Below are positions 11,245 to 21,020 of a DNA stretch of 64,000 nt, one piece after another. How positions within the stretch are numbered: position 1 is the stretch's first letter; each line of letters begins with the position of its first letter. The notes beneath the pieces are model-generated. The model was not told the DNA's origin. It worked only from the letters and a program-made list of their open reading frames with translations, and made no database searches. The translations under genes and the position numbers were made by a program. This DNA is from Gambelia wislizenii. Lineage: Eukaryota; Chordata; Lepidosauria; Squamata; Crotaphytidae. The DNA lies in contig JAUMIR010000001.1 in the NCBI GenBank assembly GCA_030847615.1, positions 264,677,187 through 264,741,186 on the forward strand. The letters run 5' to 3'.

Positions 11245-11440
11245 GCTGCTAATGCGGCGGAAAGAAAGGAACTGAGGGGATTTAGGCAGGAATCCCTTAT
11301 AAGGGACCATTAGGATGGGCGGAGTTATCGCCAAAAATGTATCAAAGCACATTCTGCCTAGCCTTTCTAGAAGGTTCCTATGCTCTGCGCAGGCGCAGGA
11401 GTAACCCAGCTGTGTGATTCACAGAGACCACGAAGAAGAT
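11245..11440. repeat. DIRS inverted terminal repeat, right copy (5' end of element)
   Basis: Reverse complement of 5117-5330 with scattered differences. As the 5' end of the minus-strand element it should hold the promoter. It ends at CACGAAGAAGAT, which matches the second half of the internal complementary region at 5460-5495. Confidence 0.9.
11295..11304. promoter_or_regulatory. CArG/TATA-like palindrome in right DIRS ITR
   Basis: Same CCTTATAAGG decamer, about 310 bp upstream of the gag start on the minus strand, a position suited to a core promoter. A palindromic TGCGCAGGCGCA at 11386-11397 lies about 90 bp further upstream and resembles an NRF1 site with one central mismatch. Confidence 0.5.
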
Positions 11441-11465
11441 GTAAAACTTGCCAATTGTAGTCTAA

Positions 11466-11770
11466 GGAGATTATCAGATGTGGCAAAAACCGCATCAGAA
11501 GAACGCGACAGACAGAAATGGGTTACATTATCAGACGACAACATCCTTCAGCATTCTGGGGGGCATAGAGTGGGAGTGAATAAGGCATCTCTTTGTACTG
11601 GTGGCTTAGCCCTGTCAATACAAAAGTGAAGCTTCATCCGTGCCAGCACTATGCCCTGGGAACGGCTGAAGACATGGGCATCTGATAATGTCACTCTTTC
11701 TGTTCTTGTGTTCTTATGACATGATTGGGGATGCTTTTTTTGCCGCATTTCCCCGCATCTGATAATCTCC
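11466..11770. mobile_element. MITE with GGAGATTATCAGATG terminal repeats
   Basis: The left end GGAGATTATCAGATGTGGC and reversed right end GGAGATTATCAGATGCGGG are inverted repeats. Two further ACATTATCAGA copies (about 11525 and, reversed, 11680) form an inner inverted pair. Only 25 bp from the DIRS right end. A related half element is at 17268-17330. Superfamily not determined; hAT is possible. Confidence 0.65.
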
Positions 11771-11884
11771 AAAATGAAAGAGCTTTACCTTTTTTGGAGG
11801 TAAAAGCCTCTAAGAGTTAAGTCTCAGTCCATTAACTTCCTCTTCTTAAAGTTTCTCCCATTGTGGCAAAATTCAATATCTTCA

Positions 11885-12480
11885 AATCCAGGGGTAGCCA
11901 TATTGGCCATGTAGCAGAATACAACAAAATCCTAAACGTACAAAAGAACAAAGCCTTTATTGGCCAACCAAAATGCAGAAAATATATCATGCAAGCTTTC
12001 AAAGCTCCAGTGGATTCTTCATCAGGCAAAGATATTAAAAATCATACAGGAGAAGAAAAGTGACGATTTTAGAGTCATAGGCCTACATTTTGTCTCAGAT
12101 GTTACTTCTACTGTCAGTTAAGATGGCCTAGAAGGATCTCAATGCAGGCAAAGGGGCAGTTAGCTTCTTATAGGACAGGAGCAGCCTGGATCTCAAGGGA
12201 GGTTACTTTTCTGTAGGTAATGGAGTTGAAATTTAATAACTGCCTTTTATTGTCCTTTGTCCTCAGACCTCACATGGCCAAGAAGGGGAATGGCCTCTGC
12301 CTGCATTAAGATTCCTCTGGACCTTCTTAACTGACAACAGATGATTTTTAACGTCTTTGCCTGATGAAGAAGCCAATGAAGCTTCGAAAACTTGCATGAT
12401 ACGTTTTCTGCATTTTGCTTGGCCAATGAAGGCATTTGCTCTTTTGTGAATTTTGGATTTTGTTGTAATTGTAAATTTTC
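11885..12480. repeat. Palindromic repeat, complete copy
   Basis: The left arm (about 11890-12140) and right arm (about 12235-12480) are imperfect reverse complements: GGCCAACCAAAATGCAGAAA and TTCTGCATTTTGCTTGGCCA, CTTCATCAGGCAAAGA and TCTTTGCCTGATGAAG, GATCTCAATGCAGGCA and TGCCTGCATTAAGAT. Same family as 4666-5060 and 35325-35590. Non-coding. Confidence 0.7.
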
Positions 12481-14683
12481 CACTATGTTCTTTCCCCTTC
12501 TGCCTCTCTCAAGTGCCAAAGGGCCAAGCTTTTAAATTCATCCTGACTGCTGAGTTCTATTCCATTTCCTCCAAAGGAAATTAAGTCCTGGCTCATTTTT
12601 GCTGGATGCACAGAGCGAGATGTGTCAAATGGCCATGATCCAATATGTGCTTCACAACCCCATCCACTAAACGCATTATTAATTTTTTATTATTTCAAAT
12701 ACTTTAAAGCAGCTCCCTTTGACTGTACTCCTCCAGAAGAACAAACCAAAAGAGATGAGGTACAGTGTCAAGGGGTTACACCCAAAGGCGTCCTGGACTG
12801 GATTGTGAAACAGTTTGCTGAGGTGAGCAGGAACCCTCCTGTACTCCAGAGCAGAAGAGACAGAGCATACATTTTGGGGAAAGTAATTCCAAATTAACTT
12901 CGATGAAGCCCTATTCTGGGTCAGCTAATCACATACAGCCAGTGAGCCCAGTTTCACAAGACCACAGATCACATCCTGAAACTGCTTCGAAACCAATTTT
13001 GTCATGAAATCTGCACCCACATGTTGTATCTTTCAAAAGGAATAAGCCTCACTGAACCCAGTGGGCCATACTTCTGAGTGAATGTGCTTAAGACCAAGCT
13101 GTCTACAAGAATACCTCTACCATTTTCCGTCTAAGATGGGGATCTCTGTGCCTCATCTGCAAACATGCAAGGCATTTTTGTTGACAGGACTATTCAATGC
13201 TTGCAAAGACTTCTGAAAAAGAATGAGCTTGTTTAGAGAAAACTTCCTGTCTCCTATGGAAGTCATGCTGATAAATAGGCTCAGGCTTTCATTTCATCCT
13301 GGGAATATCTGTCTCCATGTCATCCTTGTGGTGTGCTTGCATTCCCTTTCACCACTGTTTGAACATGAGGACTGTTTTTTCCCCTCAATAGGCTTCTTTC
13401 AGATTATGAAAAGAGTAAACATCAAATAATGTCCAATAGACCATTGGTGAGAATCTAACGCCAAGTTCCAGGATTGGGAGATTTATTGTACATGCATAAC
13501 TACCACATGTCTCCTGTCCAACCCCACCCCACTTTTTCTCTGCTGCACCCCCCCCCAGCACACCCATTTCCTGGCCAGTGGAGAGCATGACAGCAGCAGA
13601 AAGGCATTCAGTTATTTTCTAGTAACTGGACGCAGAGTGGCAGGCATCCTCCAGGATCTCCCAGAAATATCCCTGAAGTCCCTGAGCATGATTTTATTAC
13701 TGTTTCTCCAACTATAGGGAAATAGCAAGAGGGTTCTCAGCTGCTTCTTGTCCCCATAGTCTTCACCCATCAGGAAGTGGCTATGTTGGTGGTGATGGGG
13801 AGACTACAGCAGAGAAAATATTGGTCTGGAGGGGGATTTTGATCATTGCATGACCAATACAGAATTCAATCTATGCAACAATCAAAAAAGTGAGTTACAA
13901 TAGCATAAATTAGACTGATGTCAGCATACCTCATGAACAGGATGCCAGCCTTAGATTGACAGTATCTTTGGAGAGAGCTGAACCTGCAATAGTACACTCA
14001 TTTTTCACTATCACCTGAGGTCAGAGTTGGCAGCTTTGGGAATGGCACAAAAATGCATAAACTTGTAGAGGAAGAAGTGAGAGAAGTTTCTACACAATGA
14101 TGTCTTATTCATATCACCAAAACTCTGACTGATAACAAAGCTATGGTGTGTCTCCATCCTCAGTCATCAGCTGTGGCAGAGCATTTCCTGCTCGGTCCCA
14201 GCTAGGCTACAAAATGTGTGGACAGCCTGGGACCAACAGGGTTAAAGGCAGGAGGTGCCAAGACCTGCACTTTCTAGATGCTGAGAAACAGGACCAAGAG
14301 GTGGGTAATGCTGAAAGCTAGAGTTATAAAAAGGTTAATGAATTCAAGCAGAATTAAGTATATTATTAGATTATTAGATTATTTGTTGAAATCATTTGCT
14401 GAGAGCTGTTCCTGCCAGAGGAGCAAGAATTACTCAGGAACTCCTGCTGTCTGTCACTAGACAATAGAAGCTTACTGTTCGTTCCTGTCCTTTCTCTCTA
14501 CCTTTGACGCTAAGTCAAAACAGTTCCAGGCTGTTATTATATCCTGAGAAAGAGTTAAGCTCATGATTGTAATACACAAGACCACAGGAGTATCTGAGAG
14601 CCTTATCACACAAGGGAAGGGAAGTGGCAATAAAGCCCAAGAAAAGCACGTCCTGCCTTGTTTTATCGCATGACGTCTGCATG
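12481..14683. other. Intergenic; one weak exon-like stretch, otherwise nothing recognised
   Basis: At 12711-12822 a plus-strand open stretch preceded by TTTAAAGCAG and followed by GTGAGC looks like an exon, but the predicted peptide (PPEEQTKRDEVQ, then TPKGVLDWIVKQFAE) matches no family I know. A cytosine run occurs near 13550. The rest is unremarkable. Confidence 0.4.
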
Positions 14684-14830
14684 CTTCAGCTGTTCTTCCA
14701 TTCTGGTCCCATGGGAGACAGTGGTAAACATGAATCTTTTTTGCTAACTAGAAAAATCTCGTAGCAAACGGACTTACCTTTACCATCGTCTCCCATAGGA
14801 CCAGACCAGGAGAACAGGTGAAGCACACCA
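14684..14830. repeat. Inverted repeat, about 45-bp imperfect arms
   Basis: Left arm about 14684-14730 contains TCTGGTCCCATGGGAGACAG; right arm about 14784-14830 contains the reverse of TCTGGTCCTATGGGAGACGA. The loop is about 55 bp. Probably a small foldback element. Confidence 0.6.
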
Positions 14831-15654
14831 ACGTTGTGCAATCAGGCAAAGCAGGACATACTACTCCCAAGCTTTACTTCTGCTTCCCTTCTCTTGTGTT
14901 ATAAGCCCCTGATTTCTGAACAGCACCTTTCCCCACAAGCCATGCACATGCTTCTCAGAATCCAGGAGACTTTAAGGAACAAACCCAAAGCTTATCAACT
15001 GTGCTTGGCCACGATTTGCAAATCTTATAAAGTTTTGTGTAACTAGAGTACCTCAATATTTTGGGTTCCCCCCCCCCCTTAAAACCATCTTTTCTCTTTG
15101 TAAGATTAGAAAAGTTGCCAAAGCCAGAGAGCTGAATTTGGACATGTGAGTTTGACTTCCAATAGCCCAAATGTTCACTGTGTCTTTGTATTTCAGGGGG
15201 CTCATATTTGTTTATGTACTTTTATATTTCACCTTTCCATCAAGAACAGCATCACCTATGACACTCCCATCCATTTACATCAGGGGCAAGCAATATGTGC
15301 CCCTCCCTGCTCTTTTTTTCTGGGTTGTGTTTTGCTTGTTTGTTTGGGTTTTTGCTTTTTTTGGCATCTCTCAGTGCTCTCCATGTTTATTTATTTTTGA
15401 ATTGGTATTGCAGATGGTTGTCAAATTTCAGTGAAAACTGCTAAATCCACTACAGTTAATGGAAAGAGGAACTGAATGCACAATAGTCAGTATCATAGTC
15501 AATTTATTCCCTTTTAATGTCAATAGTCATTATCTTAATTCAAATACATTTAAGATTCATTCACATAGAAGTGTAAATTTAAGACTTAATTCAGTATGAA
15601 TGGGAGATCTGTTAATAAACCATTATGGAATGATAATGAATCTAGTGAGATGGA

Positions 15655-15780
15655 GGAGAGCCATGGATCTGGTACCACCTTGTTTGTTGAGGTAATACAT
15701 GACTGTGGTGTTGTTGGTTAGCAGCTGTACTGCCTTGCCTCGAAGGAACACAAAGGCTTTTTTGGGACACTGTACTTAAA
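15655..15780 (-). pseudogene. RNase H fragment of a second DIRS-like retrotransposon
   Basis: On the minus strand one frame reads KAVQLLTNNTTVMYYLNKQG followed by GTRS, the same RNase H block seen as TDNTSVMYYLNKQGG in the complete DIRS. It is divergent from that element, so it is a different copy or family, and only about 40 codons remain. The RNase H aspartate reads Asn. Confidence 0.7.
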
Positions 15781-16258
15781 CTTATTGAAGATATTACAAA
15801 AGAAAACATTGTAAAAAGAGATGAATTGCTCTTACTTTCTTTCTTTTTTTCCTGGATAATCATGCATTATTACATAACAAATATTTTATTTCACAACTTC
15901 TGTTTTATTGCACATAAGCAAATCACCCGAAATTGGAAATATGCAGATGACTTGAACATTCACATAGGGTTCCAAGGAGTTTTGGACTTGGCACTGTCTG
16001 AGGAAACAGACCATGAACATAAGGTATTTCAAAGGACAAACCAGTGAGAACACGTTTTTTGAAAAATTGTTTCAATTTATTGACTATTTGAACAACAAGG
16101 ATAGACTTTGGACATTCCCATTACATTGCTAGGAAGTTTGGAAAGACTTACTGATAACATAATTACACTAGACCTTATGACAGAACCTTTAAAGATACTC
16201 TTGATCAACTGGACTTTGGCAGAATCTTAAAGTACATTTGTAATATTTACCTTATATA

Positions 16259-16545
16259 ATAAGGAGCCCTGGTGGCGCAGTGGTTAAATGCCAGTACTGC
16301 AAGTCACCACATTGCAAGTTCAATTCCAGAGGGCTCCAAGGTTCACTCAGCCTTCCATCCTTTCGTAGGTCGGTAAAATGAGGACCCGGCTTGTGGGGGC
16401 AATTAGCTAACACACATTGGAAACTGCTTAATGCAGTGTAGATGTGTAAATTGCTATATTGCTTAAAACAATTTGTAAGCCGCTCTGATAGCCTTGTGGC
16501 TGAAGAGCAGGGTATAAATAAAAATAAATAAATAAATAAAATAAA
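16259..16545 (+). mobile_element. tRNA-derived SINE
   Basis: It begins GGAGCCCTGGTGGCGCAGTG GTTAAATG (A-box-like), followed by a B-box-like GTTCAATTCC about 40 bp on, a body ending AAGCCGCTCTGATAGCC, and an (AAAT)n tail. Typical squamate SINE. A 5'-truncated copy of the same 3' half lies at 41070-41205. Confidence 0.85.
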
Positions 16546-16704
16546 ACTTATATACCCACAAGCTGTCATTTTTGATGTTCTGTTTTGAGATGTTTTCAAT
16601 AAAAATAAAATTGATTTTAAAAGAATTACTTTAAATTCATTTCAGCTAATTTTAAATCTGTTTTACATATATGTTTCTCATTTTAATGCATTTTTTATTT
16701 ATTC

Positions 16705-17105
16705 AAAAGTTTAGCCTGGAAAAAAGACGGTTAAGGGGTGATATGATAGCCCTGTTTAAGTATTTGAAGGGGTGTCACGCTGAGGATGGAGCAGGGTTGT
16801 TTTCTGCTGCTCCAGAGACTGGAACACGGAGCAATGGATGCAAGCTCCAGGAACAGAGATTCCACCTCAACATGAGGAGGAACTTTTTGACAGTGAGAGC
16901 TGTTCGGCAGTGGAACGCACTCCCTTGGAGTGTGGTGGGGTCTCCTACCTTGGAGTTCTTTAAACAGTGATTGGAGGTCTTTAAACAGAGGCTGGATTGC
17001 CATCTGTCGGGGATGCTTTGATCAAGATTTCCTGCATGGCAGGGGGGTTGGACTGGATGGCCCTCGTGGTCTCTTCCAACTCTACAATTCTATGATTCTC
17101 TCACA
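16705..17105 (+). mobile_element. CR1 LINE 3' end
   Basis: It contains the characteristic CR1 3' sequence: GGGGTGATATGATAGCCCTG, GAGGAACTTTTTGACAGTGA, TGGCCCTCGTGGTCTCTTCC and the terminal ATTCTATGATTCT octamer-type repeat. 5'-truncated as usual for CR1. The open frames seen here belong to its degenerate 3' region and are not host genes. Confidence 0.9.
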
Positions 17106-17267
17106 TCCCACCCTGATGAGCGTTCCTCAATCACTTAGTTAGTCCGAAAGATGGTGCCTGGCCCTATAGCAGTTGTCCACCCAGTTTATACTCCTAATCC
17201 TACTGTGAACTTAAGTTTGGCTGAGAGAAACTGGCTGGCCAGAGATCTTCCCAGTGAATGTCATGGC

Positions 17268-17330
17268 TAAGGACTTTATCAGACGTGGCAAATATGGCAT
17301 CATAATGATGCCTAATGAACATGAAAGACC
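17268..17330. repeat. Half MITE related to 11466-11770
   Basis: AAGGACTTTATCAGACGTGG CAAATATGGCATC closely resembles the left end of the 11466 element. No matching right end was found. Confidence 0.4.
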
Positions 17331-17424
17331 ACCAATACTGCACACCATTGTGTTATGGTGATTTTAAGTTGTAAATAAGGTGTTCCTTTTTATTGATAGC
17401 CCAAGCTGTCAATAGATCTGCCAT

Positions 17425-17474
17425 GGCTTCTTCTTCTTCTTCTTCTTCTTCTTTTCTTTTCTTTTCCTTCCTTC

Positions 17475-17513
<39 letters not shown>

Positions 17514-17520
17514 TTTTTTT
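17425..17520 (+). repeat. (TTC)n-(TTTC)n polypyrimidine microsatellite
   Basis: A run of CTT units followed by TTTC/TTCC tetramers and a T run, about 95 bases of pure pyrimidine. Such tracts can form triplex (H-) DNA. Confidence 0.9.
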
Positions 17521-17944
17521 GTGGACAGTCCCGCCAGAACATTTCAGGGTGAGAACACAAAAACCAGGTATGGGGCACTCTTTTTATGAATATCCCCAGT
17601 GTACTTGGAAGTTTTTAAGCGTGTTTAAGTGCTTGTGTGTACATTTTGTGTTTTAATTTAGCTGTTATTAACTTTTAAGGCATTTGTGTCTTCTTGCAAG
17701 AACCACTGAGATCACACGCCCTGGCGCATGCAGAAGTATACAGCACAAGTATTTGTGCCTCGATAATGCTGGGACTGCTTTTTCACAGTGTTACAGGAAC
17801 GTATGATAGAAAGGGTTATTGCACCGGGACACAAATGCTTCAAAATACGGTAGAAAAGAAACATTTTTCAGAGGTTGATCTGATAAAGTCCTAAGAGAGG
17901 ATTGAATTTGAGATTGACAACTCACAATCTGATACTCTAAACCA

Positions 17945-18080
17945 AGGATGGAAATTGTGCAGCCATCCGGATGTTGATGAATTGCAGCTCCCAGCATGTC
18001 TCTCCATTGTTCTTTCTGGTAATGGCTGCTGGGAGTTCCAGTCAACAGTATCTGAAGGGCCACACTATCCCCAACCCTGC
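17945..18080. repeat. Palindromic element, 'GAACTACAACTCCC' family
   Basis: The left part GGATGTTGATGAATTGCAGCT and right part GGGAGTTCCAGTCAACAGTA with GGGCCACAC are imperfectly complementary. Recognisable as the common lizard repeat with 'tccagatgttgttg / aactacaactccca' phrases. A clearer copy lies at 39905-40015. Confidence 0.55.
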
Positions 18081-18173
18081 TGACTGTGGTTAGAATTACA
18101 ACCACCAAAAATAATTGAATGAGAACTCTGGGAGGAAGTGGAATGTCATACTTCATAGTGCATCTGTAATGAA

Positions 18174-18394
18174 CAGTCAGCCCTCCGTATCCACGGGTTT
18201 TGCATTCACAGATTTAACCAGTAACAGCTCAAAAATATTTTTTTCGGGGCAGAGGGAGTCCAAAAATCAAATCTTGCTGTTCACTATTTTATATAAAGGA
18301 TGCCATTGTATATAATGGGACTTGAGCATCCACAGATCTTGGTATCCACGGGGGGTCCTGGAACAAAACCCTAGTGAATACCGAGGGCCCACTG
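18174..18394. mobile_element. Tigger/MER2-like MITE
   Basis: 221 bp. The left end is CAGTCAGCCCTCCGTATCCA and the right end, reversed, CAGTGGGCCCTCGGTATTCA, followed by TA (18395-18396). Internal phrases GGGACTTGAGCATCCACAGA and GGGGGGTCCTGGAACAAAAC resemble the mammalian MER2/Tigger ends very closely. Internal deletion derivative without transposase. Confidence 0.78.
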
Positions 18395-18396
18395 TA

Positions 18397-19689
18397 CCTC
18401 CAAACCTTCCACATACCTAATGATCAAGCGGTATATCACCATCCTCTCAGACTGCAATCCTTCTCTCCTTCTGCCCCCATCTAGCAGAATAACGTTGCCA
18501 ACTCTGCACACTTCACTCCAGCGAATATGTTGGGACTTATTTCCAATTAAACATGCATGGGAATGGACCATAAATCATGCAAAATAAGCAGATATATACA
18601 TGTTTATTTAATTTGTGCAATGTATGCAGGCCATGGAACTCTGCTTCTTTTCACACCAAATTTGATTTACGTTGGTATATTTTGCTGCTTAGCCCTCGGA
18701 TTATGCAGCTTGTATTTCTGTCAGTATTTTAACACATTTTAAAGGGCAAAGCATTCTGCAGATGAGGCTGGAAATTAAAATATGTAAAACTGGCCATAAA
18801 ACGTTTTTCTAGGTTGCAGGGAAATTTTGCACTAACAAAACTTTGTATGGGAGAAAACCATAAATAATGTGAATGGATTTACAAGCAACCTCGTGAATAT
18901 ACAACCAGCAGCAGTGACTTGAAATCCCCAATAAGAAGGGGGTGGGGGAATCCAGACTTACTGAAAAGTTGAGATTTGATACCAAGCCAAGATTTATACA
19001 TTCCTAATGCCTGCTATTTCCGCCTAGCGTAAATAGCTTAGCAATGCAGAAAGCTCAAAACAGATGTGACAGCATCATCTTTAATTAGATCAATGTCCAA
19101 GGAATATGTTATTTGGATGTGTGGTGGGCAGAATAAGAATCACTGGTTTCTAGGGCTCCATGTGAAATTTGCTTTCCTTATTTTAGCATTTTCTAGAAGG
19201 CAAAAGAAATGCAGTTATTCTTCTCACTGCAACTGACCATGCCCCATATTTGCTCAGAATTATGTCCAGAATTATGTTAGTTAGTTCAGGACTAAATGCA
19301 CAGAGGACAAAAGCCACATCCCTAAAGACAATCACACCTCATTTGACAGCTCTGGCAGACAAGATCTGCTTATGCACTCCCCATTCATGACAGCAGCATC
19401 AGAGAAGCTGTGGAAGAAGGCAACCTGCAGAGCTTTGGTTGCTTCTAGATATGTTGTTTTTGCAGCTATGTTGTCTCCACTTTTGTTTTAGCACAGAGGT
19501 GCTTATCCAGAGATAAAGCAGCCATCAAGACAGGTTAGTGTTGAGCAGGAACAAGACTGAGAACCACTTCCTATATTTCAGAGGAGGGCAATTTTGTTCT
19601 GACCTCACAAGCCCACCTGCACAACAGCATGGACTGTAGATATACCTGAAATCCTGGATAACACTCCATGCATCTGTTGAAGTCTACTA
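18397..19689. other. Intergenic, nothing recognised
   Basis: AT-rich sequence with no repeat or exon that I can name. Confidence 0.5.
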
Positions 19690-19975
19690 CAGGCCATATC
19701 CGTGGGGGATACATTCCCAGAGTTACCATGAATACTTGAAAGAAACTATGGATAATAGCAAACCCCATAGAATCACGCTTGGGGGCCTAGAAAATGGCTA
19801 GAGAGGCCTTCTGTCTTGGCATCTCCAGCGTGACTCTATGGTAATTTGCAGCAGAAGTTACCATAGAATAATGCTGGAGGACCTAGGAAATGCCTAGAGA
19901 AACCATATTTTTCTTAGGATGGATAATTGAAACCGTGGGTAGCAGTTCCATACACATGGGGGGGGGGGTGACCTG
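19690..19975. mobile_element. Tigger-like MITE, degenerate
   Basis: TA at 19688-19689, then CAGGCCATATCCGTGGGGGA. The right end reads GGGGGGTGACCTG, with CA in place of TA after it. The interior GGACCTAGGAAATGCCTAGA matches the element at 36542-36749 (GGACATAGAAAATGCCTAGA), so both are one subfamily. Confidence 0.65.
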
Positions 19976-20105
19976 CATAGTCGATGAAACTCATTCTGTA
20001 ATGTATTTGTTAGAGTTTTAGGTGTTTTCCTCCCTGCAATAAACAATCATTACTACCCTTTTGGAAACTGGAAAAATGCCATTCAGTGCCATTCAGTGAG
20101 CATGA

Positions 20106-20135
20106 GTGTATGTGTATGTGTATGTGTATGGGGTG
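20106..20135 (+). repeat. (GTATGT)n minisatellite
   Basis: About five GTATGT/GTGTAT units in a row. Confidence 0.7.
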
Positions 20136-20879
20136 CAGATTATGCTTAGGGACCAAGGTGCATGGTCTCCAACATACGCAGATTCCTATTGACCAAGCAG
20201 CACATTGAGAAGCAGTAATGAACCATCTTGTATGACCAGGAGCTACGTATACAACACACAGGCATTCAAAGGTGGCAGGGCCTTCTATTCTGATGGTGGT
20301 TTCGCCTTCAGTTTCTTTTGGATCTCTACACAAAGCTGGAGACAGCCTAGAGTGAGGACCACACATGTCCTCTACATGTCCAGTCAGCAGAGGTCTCATT
20401 CTTCCAATCCTTCCCCCTCAATCAAATGTGTGAAGGTCATGCATTCCCCCACCACCACCATTGGACTGGCTTACTTCTCACTGGAAGTTGCATAGTGAAA
20501 ATTTAGAAGGCTATTTTAGACTAATTTGACAGTGGCATTTGCATCCTAATTTATTTGTATGCAAAAAAAGCATTGCTACCTAGCTGTAAACTCGAACTTT
20601 AGTCAAGCATTGTTTAACACACTCCCATCACTGCCAGAGGTATATCTAGGGCAGACACTGGAGAAGGCCAAATCAGTGGCTGCTCTGGTTTCATGGAACT
20701 TCCTTCCAAAAATATTTTAGGTTAGCAATCTCTGTTTTTCTTCCATCAGTAGGCAAAAAGACGTTTTTCTCTCCAGACAGGCTTTCAGCAATTGACTGCC
20801 TGTTATAGTCTGAAGCTTTAAATATCTTTGAGCTTTTTTAGTATTAGTGGTGGGTGTTTTTAAAAATTTTAATTGGTCT

Positions 20880-21020
20880 TTTAATTGTTTAATTGATTTT
20901 CTTTGTATATAGTTTTAAAGGTACAATTATTTGCATTTTAGCATAGCCTTTTAAATTGTGTTGGAAGTCACCTTGCCTCCCAAACCTGTGAGAAAGGCAG
21001 GGTATAAATCTAATCAAAAC
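20880..21020 (+). mobile_element. L2-type LINE 3' tail
   Basis: GTTGGAAGTCACCTTGCCTC then GAGAAAGGCAGGGTATAAAT: the conserved LINE/SINE 3' end in which a 'gtaagccaccttgagtcc...gcagggtataaat' block precedes the target. Similar tails at 61930-62015 and, reversed, 59556-59925. Confidence 0.55.

Larger units (their letters stand above)
5117..11440 (-). mobile_element. DIRS-type tyrosine-recombinase retrotransposon, nearly full length, inactive
   Basis: 6.3 kb on the minus strand. Order on that strand: terminal repeat, gag remnant, reverse transcriptase plus RNase H, tyrosine recombinase, internal complementary region, terminal repeat. The termini are inverted repeats of about 190-200 bp rather than direct LTRs, and an internal region at about 5400-5500 contains the complement of both element ends back to back. 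This layout is diagnostic of DIRS elements, which replicate through a circular intermediate and integrate by recombinase without target duplication; none is seen. All three genes carry stops or shifts, so the copy is dead. Confidence 0.92.

Noticed and set aside
5117..11440. DIRS genes as functional host genes or as an endogenous retrovirus
   Set aside because: Inverted terminal repeats, internal complementary region and tyrosine recombinase mark a DIRS retrotransposon, and each gene is broken.
16261..16345. tRNA-like A and B boxes
   Set aside because: Part of a SINE head without a foldable cloverleaf or correct acceptor end; not a functional tRNA gene.
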